The notes under the pieces were generated by a model, which saw only the letters and a program-made list of their open reading frames with translations, ran no database searches and was not told the DNA's origin. 64,000 bases of DNA from Dimorphilus gyrociliatus (lineage: Eukaryota; Annelida; Polychaeta; Dinophilidae), in NCBI GenBank assembly GCA_904063045.1, contig CAJFCJ010000013.1:229470-293469 (forward strand), given 5' to 3'. This document shows positions 36,416 to 51,000 of this stretch, piece after piece. Both the position numbers and the translations under genes were made by a program. Position 1 is the stretch's first letter, and each line of letters starts with the position of its first letter.

Positions 36416-38876
36416 TATATCAATATAAAGCCAAATACTATCATTCGAACGCAATCTCGAGTTTAGGATCTTATAAATCTCGTTATAGAATCACGCATGT
36501 GCAAGATGCGTCATTTAGTCAAAGCAATTGGCGCCAAAGCGTATTTGTTCATTGTTCCAGTAGACGTCGCTACCAAAAGATAGAAACATGACCGTTTACC
36601 AGAATGTAGCGAAAGTGATTCACATTGCAAACATTGATAGCAGAGATAGCCGACCAACGCACTCCTTAGGGAGGAGGAGAAATCACTTGATAACGATGGT
36701 GTCCAGTAACTGTAACTAAAGAGGGCATATATTACAACGTCTAATATCATAATTAATAGAGTAATATAGATATTAAAATTACTTTCGTTATCGTTTTGGC
36801 AAAATGTTTTGAATTAAATAAAAAACAAAATGGAAAAAAATGGATACATGTGAAATCTTTCCTAATAATTTTATAATCAATTTAGACACGCCAAGATAAA
36901 AACAATGGTTTAAAAAGGTGAAAATTTGCGAAGAATCGCAAGTATTTACTTTTTTTTTTATTAAAAAAATTGTTTTTTTAGGCGTATAATGGTTTCTATC
37001 AATAGAAGGTGGCGAAATGATAGTAGAAAATGGCGATAAAAAAGTAATTAGATGCTAAATGGAATAGAAATTTCTTTTAATCGCTTTAAATAATAAAAAT
37101 TACAATTATCGAATGATGTATTTAAATGGAAGGGATAGGAGATGAGAGATTAGCATCCCTCATTATTGGTAAAATATATATTCGTATTGTTCATTTCCAT
37201 ATTGATGTCGCGATCAAGATTAAAGTTCCGGGAAATTATTATGCCTTACCAAGGGAATTGGTTGACATCCCTTTAGGGACTCGTTGATAACAAACAATAC
37301 TACGTTTTGAATAGAATATTCGTCACTTCCTTTGATTAAGAATTAATGTGTCTTTTAAATCAGGGGAGAACACTTTTCGTTTAATTCCTTGTCGTTGTTT
37401 TTTTTTTTATACTAAATAATATCACATTCTCGTTAAAGAGTGAAAGATAACAATATACCAGTTGTCCTTGAGACAAATTCTGCATGGCTACATGTCAGTT
37501 TCAATTAAGTATATTTATATATATATATACATATATATATTTAAATATAGAATAAAAAACAATGTATACAGTATAGAGAATAATAAACGAAAGAGCTTTA
37601 TTAAACGAGAATCCCTTCTAATATTATCTTATTAATTAAGAGTCGTATTACGTTCAATAATTCAAAAATAGACTGATGGTTATCTTACATGACTGAAAGT
37701 AGTAAATTAATAGTAAAACCAATACAGTATAGGCTAAAATTTCGCGAGTTTAATATGCATAAACACTGCATACGATATTGATGAGAAAATGGAATGAAAA
37801 GAGAGGGTAGGGGAAAGATTGCTTGGCAAGGAATTACAGCCTATCAAAAAAAAGGCTGTGTTAACAAGTTTACTAATTACAACGATTAAATAACAAAATT
37901 TGTTATTTAGATAAATATTTCAAATTGTGTAATTTATGTTTAGTATTTTTATTGTATTACTTTCCTTTTGATATTGTTTGCCATGTTGCATAATTGTAAT
38001 ACTATATCCTGGTCTCTATTGTTTGTAGGCGTTGGGTTTTTTTTGTCAGTCTTTACTAAACTTGAAACTATTTTGAGTTTACTATCAAATTCGCTGCATT
38101 CTCTTAAAAGTTGCTACAATTTTCTAAATATCATATAAATAAGATAACAGCGAACATAGGGCTAACTTTTGGAAAAAGTCCCAAAGATTTGTGATAGAAA
38201 GGTTAAAAAAAAGTCTTACTGTAGAAAATGCTGATTAACAATAAAATATAATCAAAGCCAAAAAAAGAGTAAGGAATAGAAAGATAAATAGTATTGTTTG
38301 TCAATAATAAGAAAAGAGAAAAGCTAGGTATCTTGCAGGGCTGACGTCAAACTGAAAATATTCTTTTTCTTTTTCTCTCCAGTTGGAAAGCGAGACAGAA
38401 AGGAAAAGAAGGGATTTCTTGTAAAACTTTGTTTAAACTTAATAAATACAGCAACTTATCAAAACTCTAATAATAATAATAATAATAATACAGTGTATCG
38501 TGTTTTATTTAGGGAACATGGAATACGAATAACAAATAATATGTGTAGTAAATAGCTGCAAATTGTTTACGAATTACTTAAATAAGTCTTTTATTCCTGT
38601 CAAAAACTTCTCTTTAGCTATGATTAAATGCCTATTAAATAAGTGTATAGAACTAAAAATAATATTTTACCTTCGGATTACTAGCCTAATTTGGGAAATT
38701 TTCAACATATATACTCATTTCTTTATTCTTTACTACAATAGAATTTTGTTCTATTCATTTTAATCTTTTCTTAATTCTTTTTTATCCAGTTTTTTCTTCT
38801 AAAATATTATATTCTCTTCTCTTCTTTTTCTTCTTTTTTTTCTTAAAGTTTGTAAAGATTAAAGTTCTAAATTAAG

Positions 38877-38912
<36 letters not shown>

Positions 38913-39200
38913 CTTTTATTTATGTATTTATTCCTCTATCTTTGCTTGTCTCCTTCTCTCTCTCTCTCTCTCTCTCTTATAATCTTTAGCTCTCTAGTTT
39001 TTTCGCTCTCTCGCTCTCTCTTTGTAGAGGATACCCTATTGGACTCTTAAGTATATACAGCATTTTTTTGTAGCTAGAGTGATTTATTTCCAACTTACGT
39101 ACGTATAAGAAGGCAATTTTTGTCAGTTGTATAAATATAAACCTATATAATATATGATGTACGAAAAGCCTTTTTTCGGTACGTTATAATATACGCGTAT
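36416..39200. other. gene-poor stretch
   Basis: The first 350 bp are more GC-rich and may hold the promoter of gene D; a 79-codon minus frame (36511-36750) is present but unsupported. After that the DNA is AT-rich with (TA)n at 37516-37542, (AAT)n at about 38470-38490, (AT)n at 38881-38908 and (CT)n at about 38957-38979. No gene seen. Confidence 0.5.
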
Positions 39201-42200
39201 ACATTTCCATTCGACATTGAGACCTGGCTTAGGACGGACCAGAAAGAAACCAACTATACAGAACACACTTGAATTATGTTGAAAGGAAGATTTAGAAAAA
39301 ATTCAATCATCATTTATTCAACAATTTAAAAGGTAAGCAAGGTTACTTTTTTACTTTTTGTTCTCTTTTTCCCGTTTTTAATTATTTTACACATTTCACG
39401 ATTCGGCGGGAAAGTATTAGATTTCTTTTCTTGTCCATTCGTTCATGGTTACTCTATGTTTTCTTTTCTATTTCCTACATTCTTATCAAGCAATCTTAGC
39501 TAAATGCTATAATATTACAATCAGTTTTATAAAAATTCAGCATCTTCGTGCCGCCATCTACCGTTTTTTTAAGCACATTTCTCTTTCTATTTTTATATTA
39601 TACTTAGACGGCGCCCCCTATTAAGAAGATTAATGACTGTAGGCTATCGAGTTGAAAATTGTTTGCTGAAGTAAATGAAACATGAAATTTAAAAGTTCTC
39701 ACTGAGAAAGTTGATAACGACAACGGTTGGTGAAAATGGTTAGAAAATTATACACGGTACTAGAGGGCAAATAGTCTTCCACAATGAATTCATTCTTCTA
39801 CGGAATGAACTTTCACGTAACAGTCAATAATTCGCTTTCGATAAGAATGATTGAACGGGTAGGAAAATTACCGTTTGAATGACAGAATTTTAGAGAGAAA
39901 GAGAAAACGAGGGCATGGAAAGAGAGAGGAGCTTCAGGAAAAGTGAATGAATTTTCTTTATTTGAGAGTGGATGTGTAAAGGGGAATTTTTATAGGTAGT
40001 ATATAGTCTTTATAATATATAAATATAGAATAGCCAATAAACACGCGCTTCGAGAACGAAGCAGCAATCGAATTAATTACATATTTTCTCATTTGATTTG
40101 ATGCGATTGTCTATAGCGGTAACTAAAAATAGACCGATTCTGGCAGTTTTCCATCTAATCAGTGACACCGTTCTAAACACCGGGCTTATTTTACAAGCTG
40201 CTCGATTATTTTGTCAACGTTGAATAATTCAGAAAAAAAGTATAAAGATAAAAAACGACGTAAAACTGTAAACGAATGTGTAGAGGAGAGCGAGAGCGAA
40301 AGAGAGAGAGAGAATGAAAGGGTGAGAGATAGACAGAAAGAAAAGAGGAAGAGAAAGAGAACGTAAGAGGAGTCGAAAAGTAATGAAAAAAAATACATTT
40401 TGTGCGAGCGAGTAGCGCTAAATTTTGCGCCTGTTCGTATTTTCGGTTTTCCCGAAAATTTTCTGGCCCTCGTTTCCCTTCGGAGTTTTTGCTGGCAGCT
40501 TGCGGTGCCGGCCGTACCCATTGCCATCTGCCGTTAGCTGTGCCAATCTGGTGCTGAGATAGCGATATGCGCATTCCGCCGTGAATATTCTTCTATACGA
40601 CACTTCTTTCATTACATTAGATTACGAAACATACTTAAAAGACGTTGCACAGAGGCATATGCGTTTAAATAGTTATTCTATATACATATACCTGAACGTT
40701 TCCTCATTATTTAATGTACATATAACAATCTATTGATATAATAGATGTATAGATAAATACAACGTCGAGTAAAAGATATAATACTATGTATGCTCTTCGT
40801 CCTGCGTTTCTAACCGACCTCTATCAACAATAAAGGGCTTAAGAAAGAAGATCTCGAGTCGGGCGAACGCGTGCTCATCCAGCTATACGATACGGAAGCC
40901 AATTTATTTTCTAATTACCTGCGACGCGACGAAGTCGATGCTATGCCGCCTTATATACTTTGTACTTAAAAATATAGATATATTCAGATTTCCACATTTT
41001 CTTAGCTTTTTTTTTTTTTTTTCTCGTTTATTTTCTTTCTAAATCATTTTTTTTCTCCCTCCTTCCACCCTCTCCCTCACTTTTTCTCACTCGCTCGCTC
41101 GCTCATTCACTCACTCATTCTCTATCTATCTATCTTTCTCCTTCTTTTTCTTTCTCTTTCTGTCTCTTCCTTTTATTCTCTCTTTTTTTAATTCTTTTCT
41201 ATTGAAATCATTTACATACAGTAACTACATTGTATACATTCATTTGTTGTATATCTTTGGTGTACGAATGCGTTGAAGAACAACCATCGATATACAAAAT
41301 ATAGATTAGCGTCTAGCAGCGTCACTAACTAACGGTTCCTAGTATACAATAAGACAACGCATACGAATATCTATGTATATATTCCAATATTAGATAGACA
41401 TATAAATATAAATAAAAAAGGGATAAGGGAAGAAATAACGCGACCCTTGTGGAATGACGTCTCCAGATATGGAAGGGGTGAAAAGGCGTTCGGAGATGAC
41501 TATCTGAGGCGCATTTATCATTTCGCAACGTCTCTAAACTCTTTCGTGTATTTGCATATTGGAATAAGATAAAGATAGAGAATAGGGCATAGAGGGAAAC
41601 GTTCTCATTAGCATAATAACTGTGCATAACAAAATATATACAGTATACATTAAACATAGTTTTGTAAATATAAATAGTTCTTTAGAATAGGGTTAACACT
41701 CCAATAAGATTTTACAATATTATAAAAATAATTTGTTACATAATAAATCATTTGCATAATTTAAATGCAGGTGAGTATTAACTTGTCTGCTTCATTTTTT
41801 TGTTGTTGACAAATACTAGATAAAACATGTAGGACGTGTTAAGGCCTTTCATCGATATTGCTCAACAATAATCCAAACGTATAAAAGCATACACGCGCGC
41901 GCGCGCATCGGGCAGATAGAGAGAAAAGAAAGGACGAAAGCAATCAAGAACGGACAGACAGAGCGCGAGATTCTCCGCATATGATAGTCAGGTAATCACA
42001 AGTGAGCACCTCCTGAGGGACGGTAAAAAGGGCAGACTTCTATAGCCTTACAGCGCCCTTTATAGCGACCTATATTTAATTTTTGTATGTTTTTTTTTGT
42101 ATTTTATTGTAGTATGGCGTCCATCTCTCTGTATAACACCGCAAGCCGAGCGGAGCTGGTCGTACGAGATAAGGATATAGGCGCGCAGCGTCGTTTGATC

Positions 42201-45200
42201 GTTTGTCTTGTTTTTTAGATTTAACCCTAAAAGTCACTTTTCATCAGATATCTTTGATGTTTATTGTCACACTATACAATAGGTTTTTTATTTATTGTTT
42301 TTCGCTAGTCGACTGTATTGATTTTAAGTTCTTTTTTTTCGTTATCGGAACTATGGTAATCCATATATTCCGTAAACGGTTTCTTTACAACTGGCACTGA
42401 ATTCGAGCATAACGCTCGTGGAGCGGGTCACTAGACTCGTAACCCCTTACGCATGGCGGTGAACAGCGCTGGAGATGAATTAGACCACCCATCTTTGCGA
42501 CGTCCGTCCGAACGGACGCCTATTGCACACGTCGAACGGCCGTCGAGGATTGAAAGACTAGAGGGGTAGGAGGAGCGGAAGGGATAGAATCCCGCACCTT
42601 GCTCGCAGGCGAAGGGGAAACGCATTAGCTGCAGCAATTGCCACAAAAATGGATTGCGTAGCTCGGTGTTGTATGAGCGAGGCGAGGCGTGAGCTTCATT
42701 AACCTTTTGGAGCGTCTATTCGCCGCCAATCTTCGTCATGATGGTGCAAGAGAAAAATAAGGGAGAATTTATTTTCTCTTATTGCGGTCTTATTTCTCTC
42801 TTATTTTTTAATAGAAAAAGAGGCCATTCGCCGATAGATTTAATTCATATACATCTAGTTTGATCTCAATTAATATTTGACGGTGTCGGGTAGCCGGTAA
42901 GGCAAGCAAAGTGGCAGCAAAAATGACAAACTAATCCTCGGCTCACTGTCACAATCAATCACTAGAAACAACCGTTCCCCTTAAGACAATGCAAATCGCT
43001 TTGCAATGAGTACGAAACGTGCGCTCGCACCACCCTCCGCATATGGCGGTGAAAGGATCAAACGTTTGTCTGTAGAAAATAGGGCCTGCCGACTAGTTTG
43101 CACTTGGTCAATAATCATTTATTTGTAAAGTAAATGTATCGACTAAGAAAAAAAAAGAATAGGTTGGAAAGCGGTAGAAGAAGGTAAAGTGGGGGATAAG
43201 GGAGGGTTAAGGGGGGTAAGAATAAGAGTAGAAATATACGGGACGGCGGGGTTTCACGCTATACCGCCGTTCACTCAGCATTATAAAACACTATTTTCAT
43301 GCCATTTTAATGACTTGTGTAAACAAGACGGCGCTGATCTGCTGCAAAGCTTGTTTAGTCTCCTATATAGAAGCTCGTTGGTGCCTCGTTTTACTCGCGC
43401 CATAAGCAGAAATTCAAACACTCGTCGCTCGCTTTATGAATAGAACGAGTGACGATCTTGACTTTAATCTGTATTTCCTTATATTTTTCTCTATTATTCC
43501 AATCACGTATATATCCTTTCTGTATGTTTTGTTTTGTTTTTACCCCAGTTTTCGTATAAGATCACCGTTCGAGATTACTTTTTTCCTTTTTATCTGTATC
43601 TGTGTGAGTTCGATAGTTGCGTTTTTTTTTTCCACTCCTTTTTAAATCAGACGGGAGATGCCTTACAAGGTCAGGCGATCTTAATGACAGAGTCGAAGTT
43701 AATGTAGGCCGATAACGATCGTGGTTAGGTTCTATCAAAACACAGATCTACGAACGGGGCAATTGGCGCAGGTGGCGTGAGTCTTCTTATTCTGCCCGAT
43801 CAGACCGCTTTCCTTCACCCACCTGCCTTAACTCCTATGAAGTAAGGAAAAGAATTTTTCACTCAACTCTCTCTCATTCTCTCTCGCTTTCCTTAATTTC
43901 TCTCCTTCTTTCCCACCCTCTTTTACAGTATATAATTCCCCCATTAAGGGAGTTATATAGTCTAGGCGGTTCAAGGATATGCTGATCGATAGACGATCGT
44001 GAAAGAAAGTGTTAAGGGGGAAATTGGAATGTAACTCCTGCTGATTTCCTTAATCAAAAACTCGGTGTATACACAGTACACCATACACTGTTTCTATCGT
44101 GTATTTATATATAAAATAACTACATATTTGGTAGAAATGTTAAAAAAATACCGTTAGTGTTTTTTTAGAAAAGCGGTGGTATAAAGAGAAAAAATAAGAA
44201 AGTTTTTCTTTTATTCTTGTTACTAGAAGGTTTAATGAAAGAAGAAAATGCGCATCGAACTAGAACGCAATATATTCTAAATACACGTACATATAGAGAG
44301 AACGTCGAAAAGGATCAAAGAAATTGTATAGATTACATGCCCCATCCCTTTGTGCTTCGATTCAAAGCAAGAGTGGCCAGTTGGGAGAACGTAGAGCACG
44401 CTACAATGAACGTTGGAGGGTAAGAAGGAGGAAGATGTTTGTCTTTGTTCCCATTCAATTCTACAATTTCTTTAATTCTCCTGTTGTCTTGAAAGAACCA
44501 TTGGCCAAAAAAATAAAGAATAAAGTATATGGAAGAAAAGTCTCCGAATGACCACACACAGCCTTCAGTGCGGGTTGAATTGCCGGAGGCGATAAACGTC
44601 TGACTGATTCGGGCAGAATGAAGAGTTTCGAAATTCTTTTGAGGTGCGAGGCGAGACAGCGCCATTTGTTTCTTAATCAACGCTTCGTCAGCCTTCGTCA
44701 CGCTGCCCCGAGTAGCCAAATTCGAATTGATGGGCTTTGGCTGTCGGACCGCTAAATTTTTTTCTCCAACCCTTCATCCCTTTTTTAGCCTACTTTTCTT
44801 ATCATCCAACTAATTCTCGTCACCGCCTTCTCATCCCCTTCAACCTTTTACAGTTCTAGTTTGTTCTATTTTTCTTCGTTTTCTTTTTTTTCATTTTCCC
44901 GATTCCTCGCTATATTTGAACTGCTATACTGCTTTCATGTGGCCGCCGCCGTGTAAGCAGCACCTGCGGCGGTAGGCCACTCCTGGTAGCACCTGCATGC
45001 ACGCCTGCTGGCGTGACGAATATAATCAAAAAACAGAACGAACGAAAAAAGAAGGACAGAAACAATATAGAGGAGTAAGAAAAAAAAAAATACAATAAAG
45101 AATAAGAAAACGAATGAGATTGAGAAAAAAAGAAAATATTATTTTTCTATCGGAAGAAGGCTACTACTTTCAAGAATTTTTCTATGGACGAGCAGAACGA

Positions 45201-48085
45201 AGAAAAAAACCAAGAAATTTGAGAACAGAGTTGATCTGCAAAAGTTTGCGGTAGCTGGAGGGAAAATAAACTGGAGATGCTCTGCAAACTTGACTACAGC
45301 CTCCGTCGCGCACGCCCCAACGTAATTTGACGCCCCTTCTCCTACATTACAACCGGTTCGATAACGCTCGATCTGTCCATTTTTAGACAGATGGCCAAAC
45401 TCACCCGTAGTTATAGGAAAAAAAAATTAAAAAAAACGGGTTCTAGCAATAAGCCAATTCAAGCAGGATGCGGGAGACGCTCCGTCAACCAGCAGCCCGT
45501 CGGTTCACTTCCTTCTCGAAGCAGCTTTGCATTATCAGGCTGTGCATACAGTCACATGACTGCTGACGGTTGGCAAACACACTTGGCAAACTGTTTGTCT
45601 CTAGTTGTTTGCACTTTGCAGTGCCTGTGCTTGCCACCTGCATTCCTCTGAGAGTGCTGTTTGCGTGTTACAGTCAAATTACTCTTGTCGAGAGCATTTT
45701 GTTTGTTTGACCAATTCTTCCTCTTGTATATAACGCGTAGTATAAGTACGTACAAACCGTTAGGGGCGTCTAGTCCCTGCGCATCGTTGATAAAGAGCTT
45801 AAGCAATACATTTGCCTCCCCTTTACCCCCGTCTCTCTCCCTCTTTCCCCGTCTCTATACTGTAAACTTTTTTTTTCGTCACCTTTTCGATCATTGTCAT
45901 CGATAGACGTCTTACTTGATGTTTTTATCAAGGCAATTGCTAAATTTTTGTTCAATTTGTAACTGCAGAGATTTTTACTGTATTAAAAATACATTGGACG
46001 CCGTCACCCAGCGTCATATGCAAGTCACTGCGTGCCTGTCCCTCGCACATGTTCTTACAATGCTCAATTTGTGATTTGTTCTGACGTCATTTCGTTGTGT
46101 CAATAGCAGATGTAAGCAACGCTTTGTGCGGATTATACGTATAATATACGTAAATAAAAAAAACTCAAATAGGATGTACATTATTTTATGTTTTGATTAT
46201 ATACATTCCTTATTTTTTCATATGAAGAAAAGTGACTAAAATCTTGTCTGTTGGGCGTTAGAAAAACATACAGAAAGAAAATTATTATTTAGATTCTAGA
46301 CGAGCTGTTGTATAACTAGATTGTCGAATCTAGGCGGGAAACGGTAGAGTTCAAAAGCGTCTTTCGTTTATAAAACAAACTAGAAATTGTTTGAAGTATA
46401 AAGTGGCGTTGAACGGTACTGGTTAATGTTAGGGAGGAAAAGCTGCATAATGCCTTGTAACTATGATGTAATCGACTTGCGCTCTTGTATACGAACGCCA
46501 ACACGTTTTTTTGGAGGCCAGAGGCGGTGTCAGCACCACACATGATGAGCAGTTCAGTGCCTATTGTGTCGCTAACGACTGAGAATAATTGCTGTACGCC
46601 GTGAAGGCTTTGGTCATTGTGCGGACTGGTCAATTGCCGTTTCGGCGATATCCGCAGGGCTAAGCAGTTGAGATTAGGATTAGACTTCTTTCTGTTCTTT
46701 CTTCCTTTTTTCTTTCTATCACCAGCCTTAATTCTGTTTAAATGCATGTATTTCATTCTAACACTGTCTATCATATGTCTGAACCTCTATCTCTTTCTAT
46801 TTACTATATATCTCCTACTTTGCTTTTTATTCGATCTATAATCCTCTGCGTAACTGTATACATATTATGTGCAATACTCTCGTAATCCTCGCTTATATAG
46901 AGTTATATGTAAACATTTATAACTGAACGGTAGTCGTAATCGCAACTTGTGCATGTGTGTATTTGCATTGCAGTCGCGTCGTTGACCATCATGCAGTACG
47001 GCCCGATGAGCAGAGATACGACTTATACGAGTTGATAGACAATCAGGGAGTTATAGGCATAAAAAGCATGTCAACTGCCTATATGCATATCTATAGAAAT
47101 TTCTCTTTCTTTCTTTTTTCTCCTTTTTTTTTAATTCATCTCTTTTTTTTTTTGAGACGACCAGGTTTTTGTTCAAAAACATTTCGAAGATCGTAAAAGA
47201 ACTCTTTGTAACGGTTGCCACGATAAAAATCGCTTGTTTGCCATCCTACGTTGCGTACGGTAGTGTAAAACGTGCGCTTGTATGCGTAAGAATGCACGGC
47301 GCCATGTCACATGTAAATATAAGTAGTAGCCAATTTCGTGTCAAGGGTATCGTGCAGACGGTCAAAGAACAAAACTCACTCAGTCTATTGTATAAGCGTC
47401 TATTCTCAATTGTACATATGTATTGTTTAAGGATAGTTGAAGAATTGCGTATAGAGACTTAAGCGAATTGTCAAATTGCTTTAATGATTGAAAGACATCG
47501 TCGCGAGTTGTAAAAGTGTTGTCATTTCGCTCCAGAGGCGAATGATATATTTGTTTTTCCTTTATTACCTATTACGGCATTCCTTGAAGGCTAGTCTACT
47601 TTTACTATTCAAAAATTCAGCCGTTCGTTTTCGTCATAATTGTCTTTAGGTGTTGGCACTGGCTTCCGCCTATGGCGTGATAGATTGGCTAGCCTCCTCT
47701 TGGATTTTGTACAAGTCTTAGCGGTAGATTTTCCTTGTATTATTTCTGTTATTTTCTCATCCAGTACGTCTATATGAATATAGACTTCTCACGGACAACC
47801 GACCGCCAATCTATACTTGTACAAACTTTAAGTTGTTTGAGTGTTATTGGTCTATGATGAAGTACTGGCGCACTATTCTTTACGTATTGATAAAACTTGA
47901 AACTCTCCCCCGACAGAGGCGCACCCCCCGTCGTTAGAGCGAAGATCTACCTCATCCTGATTGGCTACGGCTCGGAGGCCCCGCCCACCGGCCCTTCTGC
48001 AAGCGAACAAAACTCGAGCGTGACATTGAATGCTCGGTCGATGCGTTCTGTAGAGCAGGATAGTTGTTGTACGGAGTTAACAGTA
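39201..48085. promoter_or_regulatory. long noncoding region upstream of LHX1/5
   Basis: Almost 9 kb with no reading frame that shows protein features. AT-rich simple sequence alternates with GC-richer islands (about 40430-40600, 42110-42180, 42400-42720, 43220-43430, 44940-45020, 45290-45660 and 47640-48080). A strong donor-like GGTAAGCAAGG at 39330-39340 could end a noncoding leader exon, but this cannot be tied to a gene. Repeats include purine tracts near 40280-40380, pyrimidine tracts near 41040-41190 and (CG)n at 41875-41888. In a window where genes are usually under 1 kb apart, this spacing is best explained as cis-regulatory DNA of the developmental gene that follows. Confidence 0.5.
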
Positions 48086-51000
48086 ATGGCGGTGACATGT
48101 GCAGCATGTGAGAGACCTATACTCGATAAATATATATCGAACGTACTAGATCAGACCTGGCATCAGCACTGTGTTCAATGTTCTGACTGTCACTCGCAGT
48201 TGTTCGACAAGTGTTTTTCTCGGGAAGGCAAGCTGTTTTGTAAAGAGGATTTCTTCAGGTTTGTAATAAAACTTTATTCTTGCATTCATAATTGCTATTT
48301 AATATGTTCTTTATTACTATTATTATTATTACTATTATTATTATCGGGCTATTAAAATAATGAATGTTATGACTGTCTCCTAAGAGAGAAAGAGAGTTTA
48401 CTCTTATACCGGCATTTTATTTTTTTCGCCTACACCTTTAATAGGTAGGTTAGGCTGTGAAAAGGAAAATACTATATAGCCTAGTAAAGTGTCGTTTTTT
48501 ATGAATTAGCAATATAAATTTCAAATTCGTAATAAAATAATAAACTTTAACGATTAAACGCCTATGGTAGATTGTAAAAAAGAAAAAAGATATTAACTTT
48601 AGATATTTATATAAAAAAAATGTAGATGAGATGTGGATGAGGAGTAGGGAGGGGAATGGGGGAAGGTATAAGAGAGATAGGTAGATAGAGAGGAAAGTTA
48701 TGGAGAGTGAGTGGACGAACGAACGAACGAACGAAAGGAAAACAGAAACTGAAAAAGAAAGGAAAAAGATAAACTTTACCAAAATAATAACAAAAATAAT
48801 AATGAAGAAAAAATATCCTTCTTTTATTATTTTCTTTATTTAAGTGAGAATAGAACAGTTTATCCTTATATCTCAAATTACGTTCTTTTAAAGGGATTTT
48901 CCTTATTAATTTAATGTTTAGTTTACTTTTGAAAGGAATCCCTTTTCAAATATTAACAAGTTTAACTATAAGCGCGAAAGGTTAAATTCTTTTATATATT
49001 TAAAAAAAAGAGAGATAAAGAGGGACAAAAAAAGGAGGTAGGGAGAGAGAGATAGATAGATAGATAGAAGGAAGGAAGGAATGAAACTAGGGAGAAAAAA
49101 TTATTTTTTAGACCAAAAACTTTGGACCTAGAACTAAAAAAAAAAAAAAAGGAAAAAATAATTCAAATTTTAGGCTTCTATTTAAATATTGAACATCTCT
49201 TTCATTTTATTCTCCTTATTCACACATTTGTTAAGTTCGTTTGTAATTTAAAATACGATAACCAAATGAAAAGAGAATAAAATATAGATCGAAGAACGAT
49301 AGACGAATGTATTAAATTATTGTATATGTTTACAAAAATTTATTAATTATTTAAAGGTATTTTATAGGTGCGTTTGTTTCTCCCTCTATCTTTTCCTCTT
49401 TTTCCCTTTTTATTTACTGCCGTAATACATATGTTACCGGGGCATCTATTTTTTTTCTCATGCATGCATAAAACGATTGCTTTTTGGAAATATGCTGGTT
49501 ATAATAGGATTATAATGGTATACCAGTAATTAGCAAATTTAACAGATGTATATTTATAATATATGTGTGCACGCGCGTAAAATCGCTCTTCTGCGTCACT
49601 ACGAGGTTTGTCACGCTCTGCTTAGTATATATGCACATATAAATACTGAGATTTATAAATATAAATATATCAGATAGTTATAGGAATATGCATGTATTTT
49701 TGTGTAAATGTACTGGATGGATTTATGAATAATTCATATTTATATTTATCTTAATAAGTAGGATTTGTGAATGAGAGATATTTTGGGAAAGAAGTGTATA
49801 AAAAGGGTTTCAAAACCGGGAGAGAGGAACGAAATGTTCTTGTAAACCAGAACGAAACGGCTTTTTATCAGTAATCGATACTTGTGACACGAGTCGATAT
49901 ACGGAGCACTCACGGTCCGATAAATCTCTGCGAAATTTTCCCAAACAGGCGTTTTGCGACGAAATGCGGCGGTTGTGGAGAAACGCTGTCCGCCAACGAA
50001 TTCGTAAGACGAGCCAGAAATCGCGTCTACCACCTTAAATGTTTCACCTGTATGATATGCCGAAAGCAGTTGGCCACCGGCGAACAATTATACGTTCTAG
50101 AGGATAATAAATTCATCTGTAAGGAGGATTATTTGAGTAATTCAAAATATCAAGGTAAGTGCGTTTGAATATTCATTTTCCTATTATGGGCTACTATTTA
50201 TTCTTTATCCTACACTTAACAATCTTGTTTATTTTTTCGATAATGCGTTGCAAATGACTATTTTTCTGTCACCTCTTCCCCTTCCCCGTTTTCGCATACG
50301 TTTCGTCTATCACGCATGTCAACCGCACAGATAGAATAAGGCAGATAAACAGTTCTCATGAGAATCTACAGCCGCCATTATCCGCTCGACTTTGTCGCCT
50401 TAAACCGAGATTTATATATTTTATATATAAATATATACATTATAAACTGTATATATTTATATAAGATTGCAGTTGTATTTAATCTCTATATACTATATAT
50501 ATATATATAAATTATATAAGAGATTGAATATCATGTACGCATATATATGGATATATATATATATATATATATATATGCATATATTAGCTTTATATATTAA
50601 AACGTGAAAAGTATACAGCATATCATAGTATTCGTATTTAAAGAAAACTTTAAAATTGACAATCTCTCTCTTCTTCTTCTTTTTTAAATTTACTTAATAA
50701 TTTTTTATTTATTATTATTTTTATACCCTTTTTATGAGCTGAAAGTGTAAGTTAAGAGAGGGGTAGTTTGTCTGGAGGTATTATACGAGTTTGCAGCTGT
50801 CAGTAATCAACTAGCGTATATGACAAATGATTCATACGAGCTCGAGCTCAGATCAAAGAAACGGCACGCTATAGTGTATAGATAAGAATCTGCTTGTCAC
50901 ACACGCTAGCTATATAGCTGGCCGAAAAAAACGTACGGTGGCCCCTGCAAAATAGGTCAGGGATTGCCTTATTTCCTGGCAACCGAGTTTCTGCAGCCAG

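Noticed and set aside
36511-36750. 79-codon minus-strand frame with several cysteines upstream of gene D
   Set aside because: No conserved motif, no splice partner and no clear homologue; it may just be GC-richer promoter DNA.
39300-39340. Donor-like GGTAAGCAAGG as end of a leader exon of LHX1/5
   Set aside because: No evidence links it to a gene 8.7 kb away; kept only as a remark in the noncoding region.
44217-44719. Overlapping frames on both strands near 44.2-44.7 kb
   Set aside because: No motif, no splice pattern, and mutually overlapping frames in a GC-mixed noncoding island.
45345-45375. GGTTCGATA sequence resembling a tRNA B box
   Set aside because: No matching A box or cloverleaf arms upstream; no tRNA was found anywhere in the window.
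47897-48085. In-frame upstream start of LHX1/5 adding 63 residues
   Set aside because: The extension has no LIM-HD homology, and the vertebrate proteins start just before the first LIM cysteine, as at 48086.
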